A stretch of 64,000 bases of DNA from CAYWXV01 sp964462535 (GTDB taxonomy: Bacteria; Bacteroidota; Ignavibacteria; OLB7): contig CAYWXV010000002.1 of NCBI GenBank assembly GCA_964462535.1, positions 62,001 through 126,000 on the forward strand, read 5' to 3'. The position numbers and the translations under genes are program-made. Position 1 is the stretch's first letter; every line of letters starts with the position of its first letter. The notes under the pieces are model-generated. The model was not told the origin of the DNA. It saw only the letters and a list, made by a program, of their open reading frames with translations, and made no database searches. Of this stretch, positions 8,768 through 17,577 are shown piece by piece.

Positions 8768-9787
8768 ATGACAGGTTTCCCCCTTGGCAGAAGCGGACTC
8801 GTTCTAATTCTCATGCTCGTATTTCTCCCCGTCGTCAACAGCGGTGACGCTACGTCTCTTCTCGCAAATCGAGGAAAGAAGAGTTCGTCAACGCGGACGG
8901 TGAAAACCGAGCGTTCGAAGAAGTCGAAGACGGAGAGTCGGCGCAGTGCATCCCGTTCCTCTGCTCCATCGCGTCGGTATACCATTCGTGGCAATCCCGA
9001 TGTGACGCGATCGGTGGCCATCGGCGTCCTCGCCGAGAAGCTCCCGGAGCTTGCGGCCCTGGTCGGCATCGAAGCAACTCGGCCCGTGGTTGAAGAATCC
9101 CCGATCATCGAGGCCTCGATGCCGCTGCCGACTGGTGGTGGCGCTCAGTCGGTGAGCGTGCCTGTGCGACGGACGGCCGAGCTTCAGACGCCACGCGTCA
9201 CTACGGGTGCGTATGTCGACGAAGAACTGTCTGACGAGGAGGATCCGGACAAGATCACGGACGCCGATCTCCGTGGCCTGAACGAATTGCCCGATGACAT
9301 CAATTCGTTCTACAAGGAATTCAGCCGGTATATGGCAGGACTGAACGGGGAGTCAACAATCACCGATAACGGCGTCGACAAAGTCGCGGTTATGGAGACC
9401 ATCGTCTCGTGGATTGGGACGCGCTACCTGTTCGGTGGCATGGGGCGTGGTGGGATCGATTGCTCGGCGTACACGGGAACACTCTACCGCTCGATCAACT
9501 TCAAACTCCCCCGCACAGCGGCTGCTCAGTGGGATGTCGGTGTCCCTATCGAGAAGGATCAGCTGCAGTTCGGCGATCTCGTCTTCTTTAACACGCGTTC
9601 CGCGGTTTACGTTTCGCATGTTGGCATGTACCTGGGCAATGGCTTCTTCACGCACGCCTCAAGCCGAAATGGAGTTACCGTATCGTCGCTTGGCTCCGAC
9701 TACTATTCGACCCACATGATTGGCGCTCGGCGTTATGATGTAAATGCTGCCGTTGCCGCGAACGAAGTCGACACTCTCGGGCAATAG
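8768..9787 (+). CDS. NlpC/P60 family cell-wall endopeptidase
   Basis: 339 residues. A hydrophobic N-terminal signal/anchor (about 5-28) is followed by a very basic Ser/Lys/Arg-rich stretch (about 34-75), which could bind the cell wall or anionic polymer, then a variable linker, and from about 205 an NlpC/P60 domain. The catalytic cysteine lies in GGIDCSAY (Cys232), the histidine in SHVGMYLG (His284) and the third polar residue in FTHASS (His296). NlpC/P60 enzymes cleave D-Glu-diaminopimelate or related bonds in peptidoglycan stem peptides in the periplasm. It ends the operon with the two peptide-binding lipoproteins and is followed by a strong terminator. Confidence 0.93.
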   Translation: MTGFPLGRSGLVLILMLVFLPVVNSGDATSLLANRGKKSSSTRTVKTERSKKSKTESRRSASRSSAPSRRYTIRGNPDVTRSVAIGVLAEKLPELAALVGIEATRPVVEESPIIEASMPLPTGGGAQSVSVPVRRTAELQTPRVTTGAYVDEELSDEEDPDKITDADLRGLNELPDDINSFYKEFSRYMAGLNGESTITDNGVDKVAVMETIVSWIGTRYLFGGMGRGGIDCSAYTGTLYRSINFKLPRTAAAQWDVGVPIEKDQLQFGDLVFFNTRSAVYVSHVGMYLGNGFFTHASSRNGVTVSSLGSDYYSTHMIGARRYDVNAAVAANEVDTLGQ

Positions 9788-9818
9788 GAAAGAGGCTAAC
9801 CCAATCGTCAGGCTGTGA

Positions 9819-9848
9819 AAGGCGCGTGCCATGCACGCGCCTTTTTTG
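9819..9848 (+). terminator. Intrinsic terminator after the NlpC/P60 gene
   Basis: A perfect 9-bp stem (GGCGCGTGC / GCACGCGCC, loop CAT) spans 9821-9841 and is followed directly by six T residues. It closes the peptide-binding/NlpC operon. Confidence 0.93.
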
Positions 9849-9927
9849 TTCCGGAAACAATTCCGACGGAGTCTAATTCGTTTCTATCCCGCAGTCCAGT
9901 CAATCTACTACCCGGAAGAAGGCGACC

Positions 9928-10383
9928 ATGACCGGCACGTCCCCTACAACCACGTCACCATCAATCCACACACAACACACCGCGAAACACGATCTAGCGT
10001 GGCTCCTACTGCGAGTCTGGATCGGTGCTATGTTCATCGTGCATGGGGGTCCAAAGGTGTTTGGTGGCATACCGAAACTGACGGCGACAGTCACAAAATT
10101 GGGTTTCCCCTTTCCGGAGGGGTTCGCGTGGGCGGCAGCGCTGAGTGAATTCGCTGGTGGGATTCTTCTGGTGCTTGGACTTGGCGTACGCCCGGCCACA
10201 TTCTTCATGGGGGCAACCATGATTGTTGCCGCGTTCATACGTCACGCGGACGACCCCTTCAACAAGAAGGAGCTGGCGCTGACCTACCTCGCCGTGTTGA
10301 TCTTCTTCATGGTTGTCGGAGGCGGCAAATACACGGCCGGATGGCTCCTGAACCGTGATCGAGGATCGTCACCAAGCATCTAG
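9928..10383 (+). CDS. DoxX family membrane protein
   Basis: 151 residues with a polar N-terminus and four predicted membrane segments (starting about 22, 68, 90 and 117). The family signature is visible: LLLRVWIGAMFIVHGGPKVF, then GFPFPEGFAWAAALSEFAGG and GLGVRPATFFMG. DoxX/YphA-like proteins are small inner-membrane proteins; some are subunits of quinol oxidases or linked to sulfur and oxidative-stress metabolism, but most have no assigned role. It stands alone between a terminator and a convergent lipoprotein gene. Confidence 0.88.
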   Translation: MTGTSPTTTSPSIHTQHTAKHDLAWLLLRVWIGAMFIVHGGPKVFGGIPKLTATVTKLGFPFPEGFAWAAALSEFAGGILLVLGLGVRPATFFMGATMIVAAFIRHADDPFNKKELALTYLAVLIFFMVVGGGKYTAGWLLNRDRGSSPSI

Positions 10384-10520
10384 CAGACTGTTGAATAGCA
10401 CTCATGCCGTAAGGCTGTTCAAAGTGCGCGCCATCGGTGCGCACGCCGGATCCTGAAGCGCGCCAATTGGTCCACCGGAGACCGACCGCATGCTCGGCAT
10501 TGCGGTAAGAAGTGACCTGC

Positions 10521-11174
10521 CTACTTCATGACCTGCTGGTCAAACGTTCCGCGGAGCGTTAGCGGGGTTTTGGGAGCGGACGGATTTAACGGCGGAAGTG
10601 AAAACGCGAAGGTCCCCTTGACCCGCGCGCCATCGTAACTGGTGATCGTCACCGCACCGTTTCCGTTCATATCGCGGAAGTAGTTCCCATTTGCATCCCA
10701 CGATACCTCCACTCGAGGGTCTCCCCCCGGGTTGTTCAAGGAAAAGGTGCCGGGATGAATTGCACCCGTTCTACTGACGAGCCGAATGCGAAAATTGACG
10801 GACGGGTCCATCCGGTGTGCCTCCAATTGGAGGATCGTCATCGTTGCGCCCCCACCCGCCTGTTCGTCCAGGCTCGCCGTGACGTCGAAGAACTTCCACT
10901 CTCCGTTCTCAGCACCAGACCCCTTCACTACCAGCGTCCCGTCAACAGTATCCCTCCGCATCGACGGGTCCCCACCACTGTCCATGGCAACCATCGGGTC
11001 CGCCACGGGGCGCGACGTCGTATCCATTCCGCTGCGGTCACGTTGCGGGATGACGACTGCATCAGCATTGCGGTTGGTGTCGGTTGAACGTCCGGCGTTC
11101 GTGGCCTTTGGCTGATTGTCGGAACATCCGACAACCATCAGCGCGACCAGCAGAGATGCTGTTACGATGCGCAT
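10521..11174 (-). CDS. Putative lipoprotein, DUF6252-like
   Basis: 217 residues from the ATG at 11174, chosen because it starts directly at a lipoprotein signal (MRIVTASLLVALMVVGC); a start 14 codons earlier is possible. A low-complexity polar linker follows (about 20-70), then a small beta domain with FSLNNPGGDPRVEV, DMNGNGAVTITSYDGARVKGTF and a TLRGTFD end. The pattern of short strands ending in GTF resembles DUF6252-like lipoproteins of Bacteroidota. Likely anchored in the outer or inner membrane. Function unknown. Confidence 0.75.
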   Translation of the reverse strand: MRIVTASLLVALMVVGCSDNQPKATNAGRSTDTNRNADAVVIPQRDRSGMDTTSRPVADPMVAMDSGGDPSMRRDTVDGTLVVKGSGAENGEWKFFDVTASLDEQAGGGATMTILQLEAHRMDPSVNFRIRLVSRTGAIHPGTFSLNNPGGDPRVEVSWDANGNYFRDMNGNGAVTITSYDGARVKGTFAFSLPPLNPSAPKTPLTLRGTFDQQVMK

Positions 11175-11273
11175 AGGTGTAGATGGGACTTGACTGGTAG
11201 GTCTGTGTTTGTGCATTTCCCGCCCCGCTGGTACAGAACTTCATCCCGTGAATCCCCCAGCCGCGGAAACTGA

Positions 11274-12101
11274 TCAAACAGCACCCGGCGAGGTCGACCG
11301 CGTCACGTGTTTGATGAAGTCGGCTACAGCGCCGGCCGTCGTGTCATCCGCGGGGCCAAACCTCCGAACGATAGAGTAATGGTCGCGCCCCTTGATAGAC
11401 AGGTAGACGACCTCTCCTCCCGCCTCACGGAGGGCGTCGGCGAATCGCCGGCCCTGCAGCCGCAAGCCCTCGGAGTCCTTCTCGGCAACGATTACGAGAA
11501 ATGGGGGAATGCCGGTGCGAACGTACGTCATCGGCGATGCAGCGGCAAGCTCTTCGGTCGTGGCCCCAAAGGCTTCCTCAATCTGTTCCTTCGTGGTAAA
11601 GACTGTCGTTTCGCTATGGATCGTCAGGTCGCACGCACCACTCACAACGATCACGCCACGCACCACACGCTCCGACAGGGCAACCCGCTCCAGATAACGG
11701 CGGTCCAACGTGATAAGTGATGCCAGATGCGCGCCAGCAGAATGTCCCATCAGAAAGAGGCTCGATGGATCACCCCCGTACTCGGAAATGTGGTTGTAAA
11801 CCCAAGAGAGTGCGGTCGCACAGTCGATGGCGTGCGCGGGATGACGTACAGCCGGTGTCAATCGGTAGTTGACGGTGACGGCCATCACGCCACGCACGAC
11901 CATGGCCCGCCCAAGGTGTTCGAAGAGGCGTTTGTCCCCGCTTCGCCAGCCCCCGCCGTAAAAGAAGACTACGACCGGAAGCCCCGTCCGATCTGGATCG
12001 GCGTAGACATCGAGCGTGTGACGCGGACCGGGGTCGTCGTCGACGTATGCAAGGTCGCGGGTGATCGAAACGTTCGCGGCAAACAGGTCGTGGATGGTCA
12101 T
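11274..12101 (-). CDS. Alpha/beta hydrolase (carboxylesterase, fold-3/BD-FAE type)
   Basis: 275 residues from the ATG at 12101, which overlaps the stop of the upstream flavoprotein gene (ATGA), so translation is probably coupled. The oxyanion motif FFYGGGWRSGDK, nucleophile elbow LMGHSAGAHLAS, an acid in AEKDSEG and a histidine in GRDHYS give a complete catalytic set. No signal peptide is seen, so it is likely cytoplasmic. The family hydrolyses small esters or amides (including kynurenine formamidase-like enzymes); the substrate cannot be named. The neighbours give no clear pathway. Confidence 0.9.
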   Translation of the reverse strand: MTIHDLFAANVSITRDLAYVDDDPGPRHTLDVYADPDRTGLPVVVFFYGGGWRSGDKRLFEHLGRAMVVRGVMAVTVNYRLTPAVRHPAHAIDCATALSWVYNHISEYGGDPSSLFLMGHSAGAHLASLITLDRRYLERVALSERVVRGVIVVSGACDLTIHSETTVFTTKEQIEEAFGATTEELAAASPMTYVRTGIPPFLVIVAEKDSEGLRLQGRRFADALREAGGEVVYLSIKGRDHYSIVRRFGPADDTTAGAVADFIKHVTRSTSPGAV

Positions 12102-13414
12102 TCGTCGTAAGCTCTGCTGTTCAAGTCCGACAGTCCTGCGACGTAGGTGGCCGCCGCATGCCCCGCGACCCAACCGGTGGAAAAAGCCGCCTGCAAGTTG
12201 TATCCCCCCACCGATCCGGCGATATCAAGCGCCTCGCCAGCTGCGAACAGTCCGTCGATGTCGTGAACGCGCATCGACCTGGGATCGACCGCATCAAGGC
12301 CAATTCCGCCGGCCGTCACCTCTCCCCGATCAATCGGAACCGAGCCGGGCAAGCCCGGATTCCACCTCTTCAATCCGGACACGACACGCGCCCGCACTTC
12401 TTTCTCACTATCAGAAATTCTGGCCGCTCCATCCACCTTGATCATGTCAAGAAACCATGGGACCAGCGCACGTGGCATGAATTCGCCGACGAACGACTTC
12501 ACCTCGCTCCGAGGTGATTCGACGCGCCGATCATTCCAGAGGGAACGGAGGCGCTCGCGAGTGGTGTCGGGTACCAGATCTATGAAGACGCGAGGACTCT
12601 GCTGAGCCGCGAACCCCCACGCTATGCTTCGGGACACCTCGAGAATCGACGGACCGCTCAACCCCTTATGCGTCAGCACCAGGTCATCACGCCACGTGGT
12701 CGGAACACCTTCCGGCAACGGCACTTCCAGGTTCGGCCCGCCGACATCGAATTCGACAAAGACCTCCACATCGCGCAGCGAGATCCCCCGCCAGTCGGAT
12801 GGCGGCGGCACTGCGAAGTATATAGGCGCCAGGGCGGCACTCGGCTCCTCCACTCGAACTCCCAGCTTGCGCGCCCATGCGATTCCGTCTCCCGTCGTCC
12901 CCACTTTGCGATACGAGAGGCCCCCCGTGGCCACCACTACGGCCCCCGCATCGATTGTCTCACCTCCAAGCCCAACGCCGTGCACGACTCGCGTGGTAGT
13001 TTGCAGGCCATCTACAAGAGCGGACGTACGAATAGTCGCCCCTGACTTTAATAGCAAGCGTTCGAAAGCCGCAAGCACGTCATCTGCTCGACCGCTCTGA
13101 GGAAAGACGCGCCCGTTCGGGCGGACGTAGGTGGCGACTCCTTCACGATGGAGCATCGTCAGGATTTCTGAAGGCGGTAGCGTGTGAAGGGAATATCGAA
13201 GGAAGCGACCCTCGCGTGGAATGAATCCCTTCTCCAAGTCCTTTGGACTGGCATCATGCGTGATATTGCAGCGACCCCCTCCCGATATCAGAATCTTCAC
13301 TCCGATTCGACGGTTTCGCTCCAGGAGCAGCACCGGAACGCCTCTCGCCCGCGCAGCGAGCGTGGCCATGATCCCAGCGGCTCCACCTCCAATCACGACG
13401 ACCGTCCGATTCAT
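12098..13414 (-). CDS. BaiN/YhiN-family FAD-dependent oxidoreductase (HI0933-like)
   Basis: 438 residues. N-terminal dinucleotide-binding motif VVVIGGGAAGIMAT, then the family-specific GVKILISGGGRCNITH, GRVFPQSGRADDV, VVVATGGLSYRKVGTTGDG, and a C-terminal FAD-binding segment FAAGEALDIAGSVGGYNLQ AAFSTG. Length and motifs fit the HI0933/YhiN flavoprotein family, which also includes the bile-acid enzyme BaiN; the general physiological substrate is not known. It overlaps its neighbours by 4 nt on both sides, the middle gene of a three-gene minus-strand operon. Confidence 0.94.
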   Translation of the reverse strand: MNRTVVVIGGGAAGIMATLAARARGVPVLLLERNRRIGVKILISGGGRCNITHDASPKDLEKGFIPREGRFLRYSLHTLPPSEILTMLHREGVATYVRPNGRVFPQSGRADDVLAAFERLLLKSGATIRTSALVDGLQTTTRVVHGVGLGGETIDAGAVVVATGGLSYRKVGTTGDGIAWARKLGVRVEEPSAALAPIYFAVPPPSDWRGISLRDVEVFVEFDVGGPNLEVPLPEGVPTTWRDDLVLTHKGLSGPSILEVSRSIAWGFAAQQSPRVFIDLVPDTTRERLRSLWNDRRVESPRSEVKSFVGEFMPRALVPWFLDMIKVDGAARISDSEKEVRARVVSGLKRWNPGLPGSVPIDRGEVTAGGIGLDAVDPRSMRVHDIDGLFAAGEALDIAGSVGGYNLQAAFSTGWVAGHAAATYVAGLSDLNSRAYDE

Positions 13415-14202
13415 TCCATGCCGTCGTTCGTTAGCACAAGTCTTCGGATCATTGAGATCTCTCGCTTGTCAAGACGCCTCCATTCTCCTCGTGCAAGGCC
13501 ACGCACGGTAAGTCCAGCGTACTCCCGGCGGTCGAGACGTACAACATCGTACCCGAAATGTTCAAAGAGGCGTCGGACCTCCCGATTCTTCCCTTCATAT
13601 AAGCGAGCCCAGACCTTCGTTCTGTCTTTGTCCTCGAGGTCGATTTCACATGGGGCCGTTCTCTCACCATTCTCCAGCTCCACTCCTGTTGCGATCTCCT
13701 TCGCGTGCCGTAGTTCCAGCGGTCGATCCAACGTGACCTCATAGACGCGAGCAATCCCGTACCGGGGATGCATTAGTCGATTCGCGATGGTACCGTCATT
13801 GGTCAGGAGTAGTACGCCCGTGGTATTTCGGTCGAGTCTTCCGACCGGATAAATCCTTTCCCCGATATCTACCAGATCGAGAACCGTTCGTCGCCCACGC
13901 TCGTCACTCGTGGTGGTAATGACATCCTTTGGCTTGTTCAATAAGATGTACACGTGGCGTTCCGGGTCGGCGATGATCTTGCCATCGACCATCACGCGTT
14001 CACCTGGTCTGACACGCGTCCCCAACTCCGTCACCACCAGGCCATTCACCTTCACGCGCCCTGCGGCGATCATCTCATCAGCCGCGCGACGTGAGGCCAC
14101 ACCTGCGTCCGCAATCACTTTGTTCAACCGCGTCCCTCGTTCCAAGGATGGGGTATCTCTAACAGCACGCCTTTTCCCTGGCGCACGCGTTGACCGTGTC
14201 AC
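13411..14202 (-). CDS. rluB: Pseudouridine synthase, RluB/RsuA family
   Basis: 263 residues from a GTG at 14202 with GGAG five bases upstream; an ATG at 14292 in the same frame would overlap the divergent PBP gene and adds no conserved sequence. An S4 RNA-binding domain (RLNKVIADAGVASRRAAD) is followed by the catalytic domain: YILLNKPKDVITT, then VGRLDRNTTGVLLLTNDG, in which the aspartate is the catalytic nucleophile, and EGKNREVRRLFEHFG. The family modifies uridines in rRNA; the RluB subgroup acts on 23S rRNA near U2605. The RluB versus RluE/F/RsuA assignment is by motif only. First gene of the operon with the flavoprotein and hydrolase. Confidence 0.9.
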   Translation of the reverse strand: MTRSTRAPGKRRAVRDTPSLERGTRLNKVIADAGVASRRAADEMIAAGRVKVNGLVVTELGTRVRPGERVMVDGKIIADPERHVYILLNKPKDVITTTSDERGRRTVLDLVDIGERIYPVGRLDRNTTGVLLLTNDGTIANRLMHPRYGIARVYEVTLDRPLELRHAKEIATGVELENGERTAPCEIDLEDKDRTKVWARLYEGKNREVRRLFEHFGYDVVRLDRREYAGLTVRGLARGEWRRLDKREISMIRRLVLTNDGME

Positions 14203-14262
14203 GTCGGCTCCGATAGTCTCTGGGTTGGAAGGTAGATCAATGAATGAGGCGTATAATACCCA

Positions 14263-15150
14263 ATGATGAATCGTTGCGTTGTGAGGAATCATCTCCCGCT
14301 GGCCTCTCTCATGCTGTGGATCGTCCTCGTTTTGTCCCCGGCCAGCGCCCAGCTGCGCCGTTTGAAGGGAATCGAACAGCGGAGTCGAGCCGTGGTCCTT
14401 GTCGCTCGGACATCGAATGGCGAAGTCGTCGCCGCCGCCGGTATGGAACGATCCACAACAATGAGACGCCAGGCAGGCTCACTCTACAAGCTTCCGATTT
14501 CACTGGCATTACTCCGTAGCGGCCGCTTCAATGCCTCGATGACGTACCGATGCTCGGGGAGCGACACGATTAACGGATCGAGAAGAACGTGTTGGATCAA
14601 CAGTGGTCACGGCGCGCTCCGATTCGTGCAGGCCTTGTCCCAATCGTGCAATCTTTATTTCCGAAGATTCGCACGGCTGGTTGAACGACAGGCAATCCTG
14701 AAGGCGGCACGCGATCTGGGGCTCTATACAGATGCTGTCGCACCCATTGATCCAGAGCACGCGCTCTCCGATGACGATCTGTTGGAAGGGACGGCGGAGT
14801 ACACGCCGTCACAGATCCTCCGCACGGCACTCGTGGTTGCAACACGCGGGCGCATCGCCGCCGGTGGAAGTGCGCGGGACCTCTCATCAGGACGGTTTGC
14901 TCCACTGTATCAGGGGTTGCGTCTGGCTGTCGTCCGCGGCACCGCCCGCCGCGCCTGGTCGCGCCGCATTGCCATTGCCGGGAAGACGGGGACCGCTCCC
15001 CTGGCGCGCGGAGGGACGAGGACAGTGGGTTGGTTCCTCGGATTCGCGCCCGTTGATCACCCGCGATTCGCTGTTGTCGTTGCCGTTGACGACGGTAGGG
15101 GATTCGAGGCAGCCGCGCTCGCACGCGAGGCGTTGGAGGAGTTGTTGTGA
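14263..15150 (+). CDS. Stand-alone penicillin-binding transpeptidase-like protein
   Basis: 295 residues, with a signal peptide (about 1-29, ending PASAQ). All three serine acyltransferase motifs are present in order: SxxK in GSLYK (Ser73, Lys76), SxN as SCN (Ser128-Asn130) and KTGT (Lys241-Thr244). Length matches an isolated transpeptidase domain; there is no glycosyltransferase, pedestal or PASTA region. Penicillin-binding enzymes of this type cross-link or trim peptidoglycan, or act as beta-lactamase-like sensors. The following SpoIID/LytB gene begins inside its stop codon (GTGA), so the two products are probably made together. Confidence 0.85.
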   Translation: MMNRCVVRNHLPLASLMLWIVLVLSPASAQLRRLKGIEQRSRAVVLVARTSNGEVVAAAGMERSTTMRRQAGSLYKLPISLALLRSGRFNASMTYRCSGSDTINGSRRTCWINSGHGALRFVQALSQSCNLYFRRFARLVERQAILKAARDLGLYTDAVAPIDPEHALSDDDLLEGTAEYTPSQILRTALVVATRGRIAAGGSARDLSSGRFAPLYQGLRLAVVRGTARRAWSRRIAIAGKTGTAPLARGGTRTVGWFLGFAPVDHPRFAVVVAVDDGRGFEAAALAREALEELL

Positions 15151-16148
15151 GCATTCTCCCGATTGTCTTCGTTTCCATTGTGCTGGCGTTGACACCTGAC
15201 GACGCCGCCAATCGGCCGACGAGTACCGCCGACAGTATCCGCGTTCTCCTCTTCGCATCGTGGGCTCCCAGTACCTGCACGGTCGCCAAACCACGATCTC
15301 CTCGTGCATCAGTTGTGCTGACCCACGGGAGTATGTCGCTCAACGGTCGTGTTGTCGATGAGATATCGTTCCACGCAAACGGCGGAGAGCTCCTGACGAT
15401 TTCTATTGGGAGGTCTCTGCGCAGGGTACGTGGAACGGTGGTGGTTCGCCCGGCCGAGGACCGCCTCGCGATTACGGCGACGTTGTCGGTCGAAGACTAC
15501 CTGGCGGGGGCGTTGGCGGCGGAATCGTACGGAACGGATCCCCTGGAGTATCTGATTGCTCTGTCCGTGCTGCAGAGAAACTTCATCGCAACCCATCGAA
15601 ATCGACACGCACCGCTTGCCGATGTGTGCGACAACACGCATTGCCAGCGGACGGACATGGGGAGCGCGGCTCCCCGACAACGGAGTGCGGTCAAGCAGGG
15701 ACGGGCAATCCAGTTGCAGGGATCACCCTGCTACTACTCCGTGAACTGTGGTGGAACGACGTTAACGCCGCAACAGGTTTGGGGTCGCGCCGAAGCGGGA
15801 TACTCTAGCGTTCGATGCACATACTGCGCGGCATCTCGCTGGCGACACTGGGGCAGAACGATACCGTCGTCGCCGGACGTCGATCGCTTGCTGGCGTCCA
15901 GACGCCCTCTTCCTTGTGTGGACGATGAACTGAAGATTGCGATCGGCAGAATTGTCGGTTTTGGCCGAGTGCCGGGAAATACGTTTGATCGAGTCGAGCG
16001 GCGGGGACGCGTGTGGCGAATTGTCGGCCGGGGGTTTGGGCACCGCGTGGGACTCTGTCAGGAGGGGGCTCTCAGGCTTGCACGAATGGGACGCACCGCT
16101 CGGGCAATTCTCGCGTTCTACTTTCCCGTTCGCACGGAGACGAGATAA
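15147..16148 (+). CDS. SpoIID/LytB domain protein (putative lytic transglycosylase / amidase enhancer)
   Basis: 333 residues from a GTG overlapping the previous stop by 4 nt. Short hydrophobic N-terminus (signal), then a SpoIID/LytB core: LSVEDYLAGALAAESYG, where Glu126 matches the catalytic glutamate region of SpoIID; YYSVNCGGTT; and the closing GRGFGHRVGLCQEGALRLA. Cysteines are more frequent than usual (CDNTHC, CTYC). SpoIID cleaves denuded glycan strands in sporulating Firmicutes, while LytB enhances an amidase. In a Gram-negative non-sporulating lineage the role is wall remodelling by inference, in step with the coupled transpeptidase-like protein. Confidence 0.88.
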   Translation: MSILPIVFVSIVLALTPDDAANRPTSTADSIRVLLFASWAPSTCTVAKPRSPRASVVLTHGSMSLNGRVVDEISFHANGGELLTISIGRSLRRVRGTVVVRPAEDRLAITATLSVEDYLAGALAAESYGTDPLEYLIALSVLQRNFIATHRNRHAPLADVCDNTHCQRTDMGSAAPRQRSAVKQGRAIQLQGSPCYYSVNCGGTTLTPQQVWGRAEAGYSSVRCTYCAASRWRHWGRTIPSSPDVDRLLASRRPLPCVDDELKIAIGRIVGFGRVPGNTFDRVERRGRVWRIVGRGFGHRVGLCQEGALRLARMGRTARAILAFYFPVRTETR

Positions 16149-16158
16149 TCGATTACCA

Positions 16159-17061
16159 ATGGAACCGACACACACTGATCTTGGTGGCAGCATGCAAACC
16201 GCACGATCAGGCATCGATAGGTTCGATGAGTTAGTCAGTAGACAGCGCCCCATCGTGATGGGCATTCTAAACGTTACCCCGGACAGTTTCTACGATGGCG
16301 GTTCAGATTCCACTGTCGACGAAAGCATTGAGCGAGGAATAGCGCTTATCGATGCGGGAGCGGATATTGTTGATGTTGGCGGCGAGTCCACCCGGCCCCC
16401 GGGCGCAGACTACGGAAGTGGGGCAGCAACCGTCACTGAGGAAGAGGAACTCGCGCGAGTAGCTGCCGTCATCGCGGGGATTTCCGCGATGCGTCCCGAC
16501 ACCATGGTTTCCATCGACACGATGAAGCCGGGTGTTGCCCGGCATGCGTTGTCCGTGGGTGCGACGATGATCAACGACGTCTCTGCCGGGACCTTCGACC
16601 AGTCTATCTGGGACGTGGCAGCAGAGGGGCGTGTACCGTGCGTTCTGATGCACGGGCTCACGTTCGGTGATCGGCGCCCAATCGAACAGTTCTCGTATGT
16701 CGATGTTGTTGAGGAGGTACACGCCTTCCTGACGCAACGAATTAGTATGGCCCGTGACGCTGGTGTTGAGAGAGTCATCGCCGACGTGGGGATAGGCTTC
16801 TCCAAAGGTGTCGATCAGAACCTCGAAATCCTCCGTCACTACGAGAGATTCGCGGACTTGGGTGTTCCTACACTTCTGGGTGCGTCACGGAAGTCGTTCA
16901 TAGGTCGTATCACTGGAGGCCTACCTGTGTCGCAGCGAATCGAGGGATCTCTTGCTACGGCTGGGCACGCATGGGAACGCGGTGCTTCCATACTCCGCGT
17001 GCACGATGTTGGTCCGACCGTCCGGTACATTGCAACGCTCCGCGCGCTCAGGAAGCAATGA
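16159..17061 (+). CDS. folP: Dihydropteroate synthase
   Basis: About 300 residues from the ATG at 16159; an ATG at 16192 preceded by GGTGG is an equally good start (289 residues). The frame is open further upstream only because it overlaps the SpoIID gene. Signature segments: GILNVTPDSFYDGG, VGGESTRPPG, SIDTMKPGVA, MINDVSAG, VLMHG and LLGASRKSFIG. The usual DPGIGFGK segment reads DVGIGFSKG here. The enzyme joins p-aminobenzoate to 6-hydroxymethyl-dihydropterin diphosphate in folate synthesis, in the cytoplasm. It sits 10 nt after the wall-remodelling pair, without other folate genes nearby. Confidence 0.95.
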   Translation: MEPTHTDLGGSMQTARSGIDRFDELVSRQRPIVMGILNVTPDSFYDGGSDSTVDESIERGIALIDAGADIVDVGGESTRPPGADYGSGAATVTEEEELARVAAVIAGISAMRPDTMVSIDTMKPGVARHALSVGATMINDVSAGTFDQSIWDVAAEGRVPCVLMHGLTFGDRRPIEQFSYVDVVEEVHAFLTQRISMARDAGVERVIADVGIGFSKGVDQNLEILRHYERFADLGVPTLLGASRKSFIGRITGGLPVSQRIEGSLATAGHAWERGASILRVHDVGPTVRYIATLRALRKQ

Positions 17062-17172
17062 CGAGATTAGCCGGTGTTCCACTGGCTGCGCAACGGCGCA
17101 CGACGCTTGATCGTTGACACATGGCAACGAATCGTCGACGACATTCTACCCCCTTCTTTCGCTCCCTCCCCC

Positions 17173-17180
17173 TATCTTTG
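17173..17180 (+). promoter_or_regulatory. Bacteroidota-type -7 promoter element (TATCTTTG)
   Basis: TATCTTTG matches the TAnnTTTG -7 consensus of the Bacteroidota primary sigma factor and lies 34 nt before the ATG of the TMEM14-like gene. The surrounding 14 nt, CCCTATCTTTGCAC, recur exactly at 63382-63395 before another gene. No good -33 TTG is seen at the expected spacing. Confidence 0.6.
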
Positions 17181-17214
17181 CACCCCTGCACACACGCCCT
17201 ATCCATTACAGCAC

Positions 17215-17556
17215 ATGCGCACCCTCGCCCTCTTTCTCCTGATTTTTGGTCTCGTAACCATCGTGCTCGGCGTCGTGGGATTCACGAATGCGGGAAGTCT
17301 TGTTAGTCTGGCGACAGGCGTTGGAACCGGGATCGCGCTCGTCGGTGCCGGGCTAGCGACACAGAAAGGCTCCCGCAAGGGGATGATCGTTGGACTTATC
17401 GTGTCGGTGTCGCACCTCGGTTGGTTTGGGTCGCGCCTGGTGATGTCGGCGGGAACACAGTACCCTGCCGTAATACTTACCGCAATGGCTGGCGTGGCGA
17501 CCATTCTGACCGTGCTGATTCTCGTGCAGCCGAAGAAGAGGGAGCGCATCTTCTGA
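17215..17556 (+). CDS. TMEM14/UPF0136-like small membrane protein
   Basis: 113 residues from the ATG at 17215, placed just downstream of a TATCTTTG promoter element; the frame extends upstream but through the promoter. Four hydrophobic segments with glycine-rich helix contacts: LLIFGLVTIVLGVVGF, a SLVSLATGVGTGIALVGAG segment, MIVGLIVSVSHLGWFGSRL and AVILTAMAGVATILTVLILV. The pattern GF-x-NAGSLVSL matches the TMEM14 family, known from eukaryotic mitochondria and bacteria; in mitochondria TMEM14C is linked to porphyrin transport, but the bacterial role is unknown. Confidence 0.75.
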   Translation: MRTLALFLLIFGLVTIVLGVVGFTNAGSLVSLATGVGTGIALVGAGLATQKGSRKGMIVGLIVSVSHLGWFGSRLVMSAGTQYPAVILTAMAGVATILTVLILVQPKKRERIF

Positions 17557-17577
17557 TGAACGGACAAGGCAGTCAGA

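Noticed and set aside
10424..10444. GTGCGC...GCGCAC inverted repeat between the DoxX and lipoprotein genes
   Set aside because: Only 6 bp with a 9-nt loop and no T tract; not enough for a terminator or operator call.
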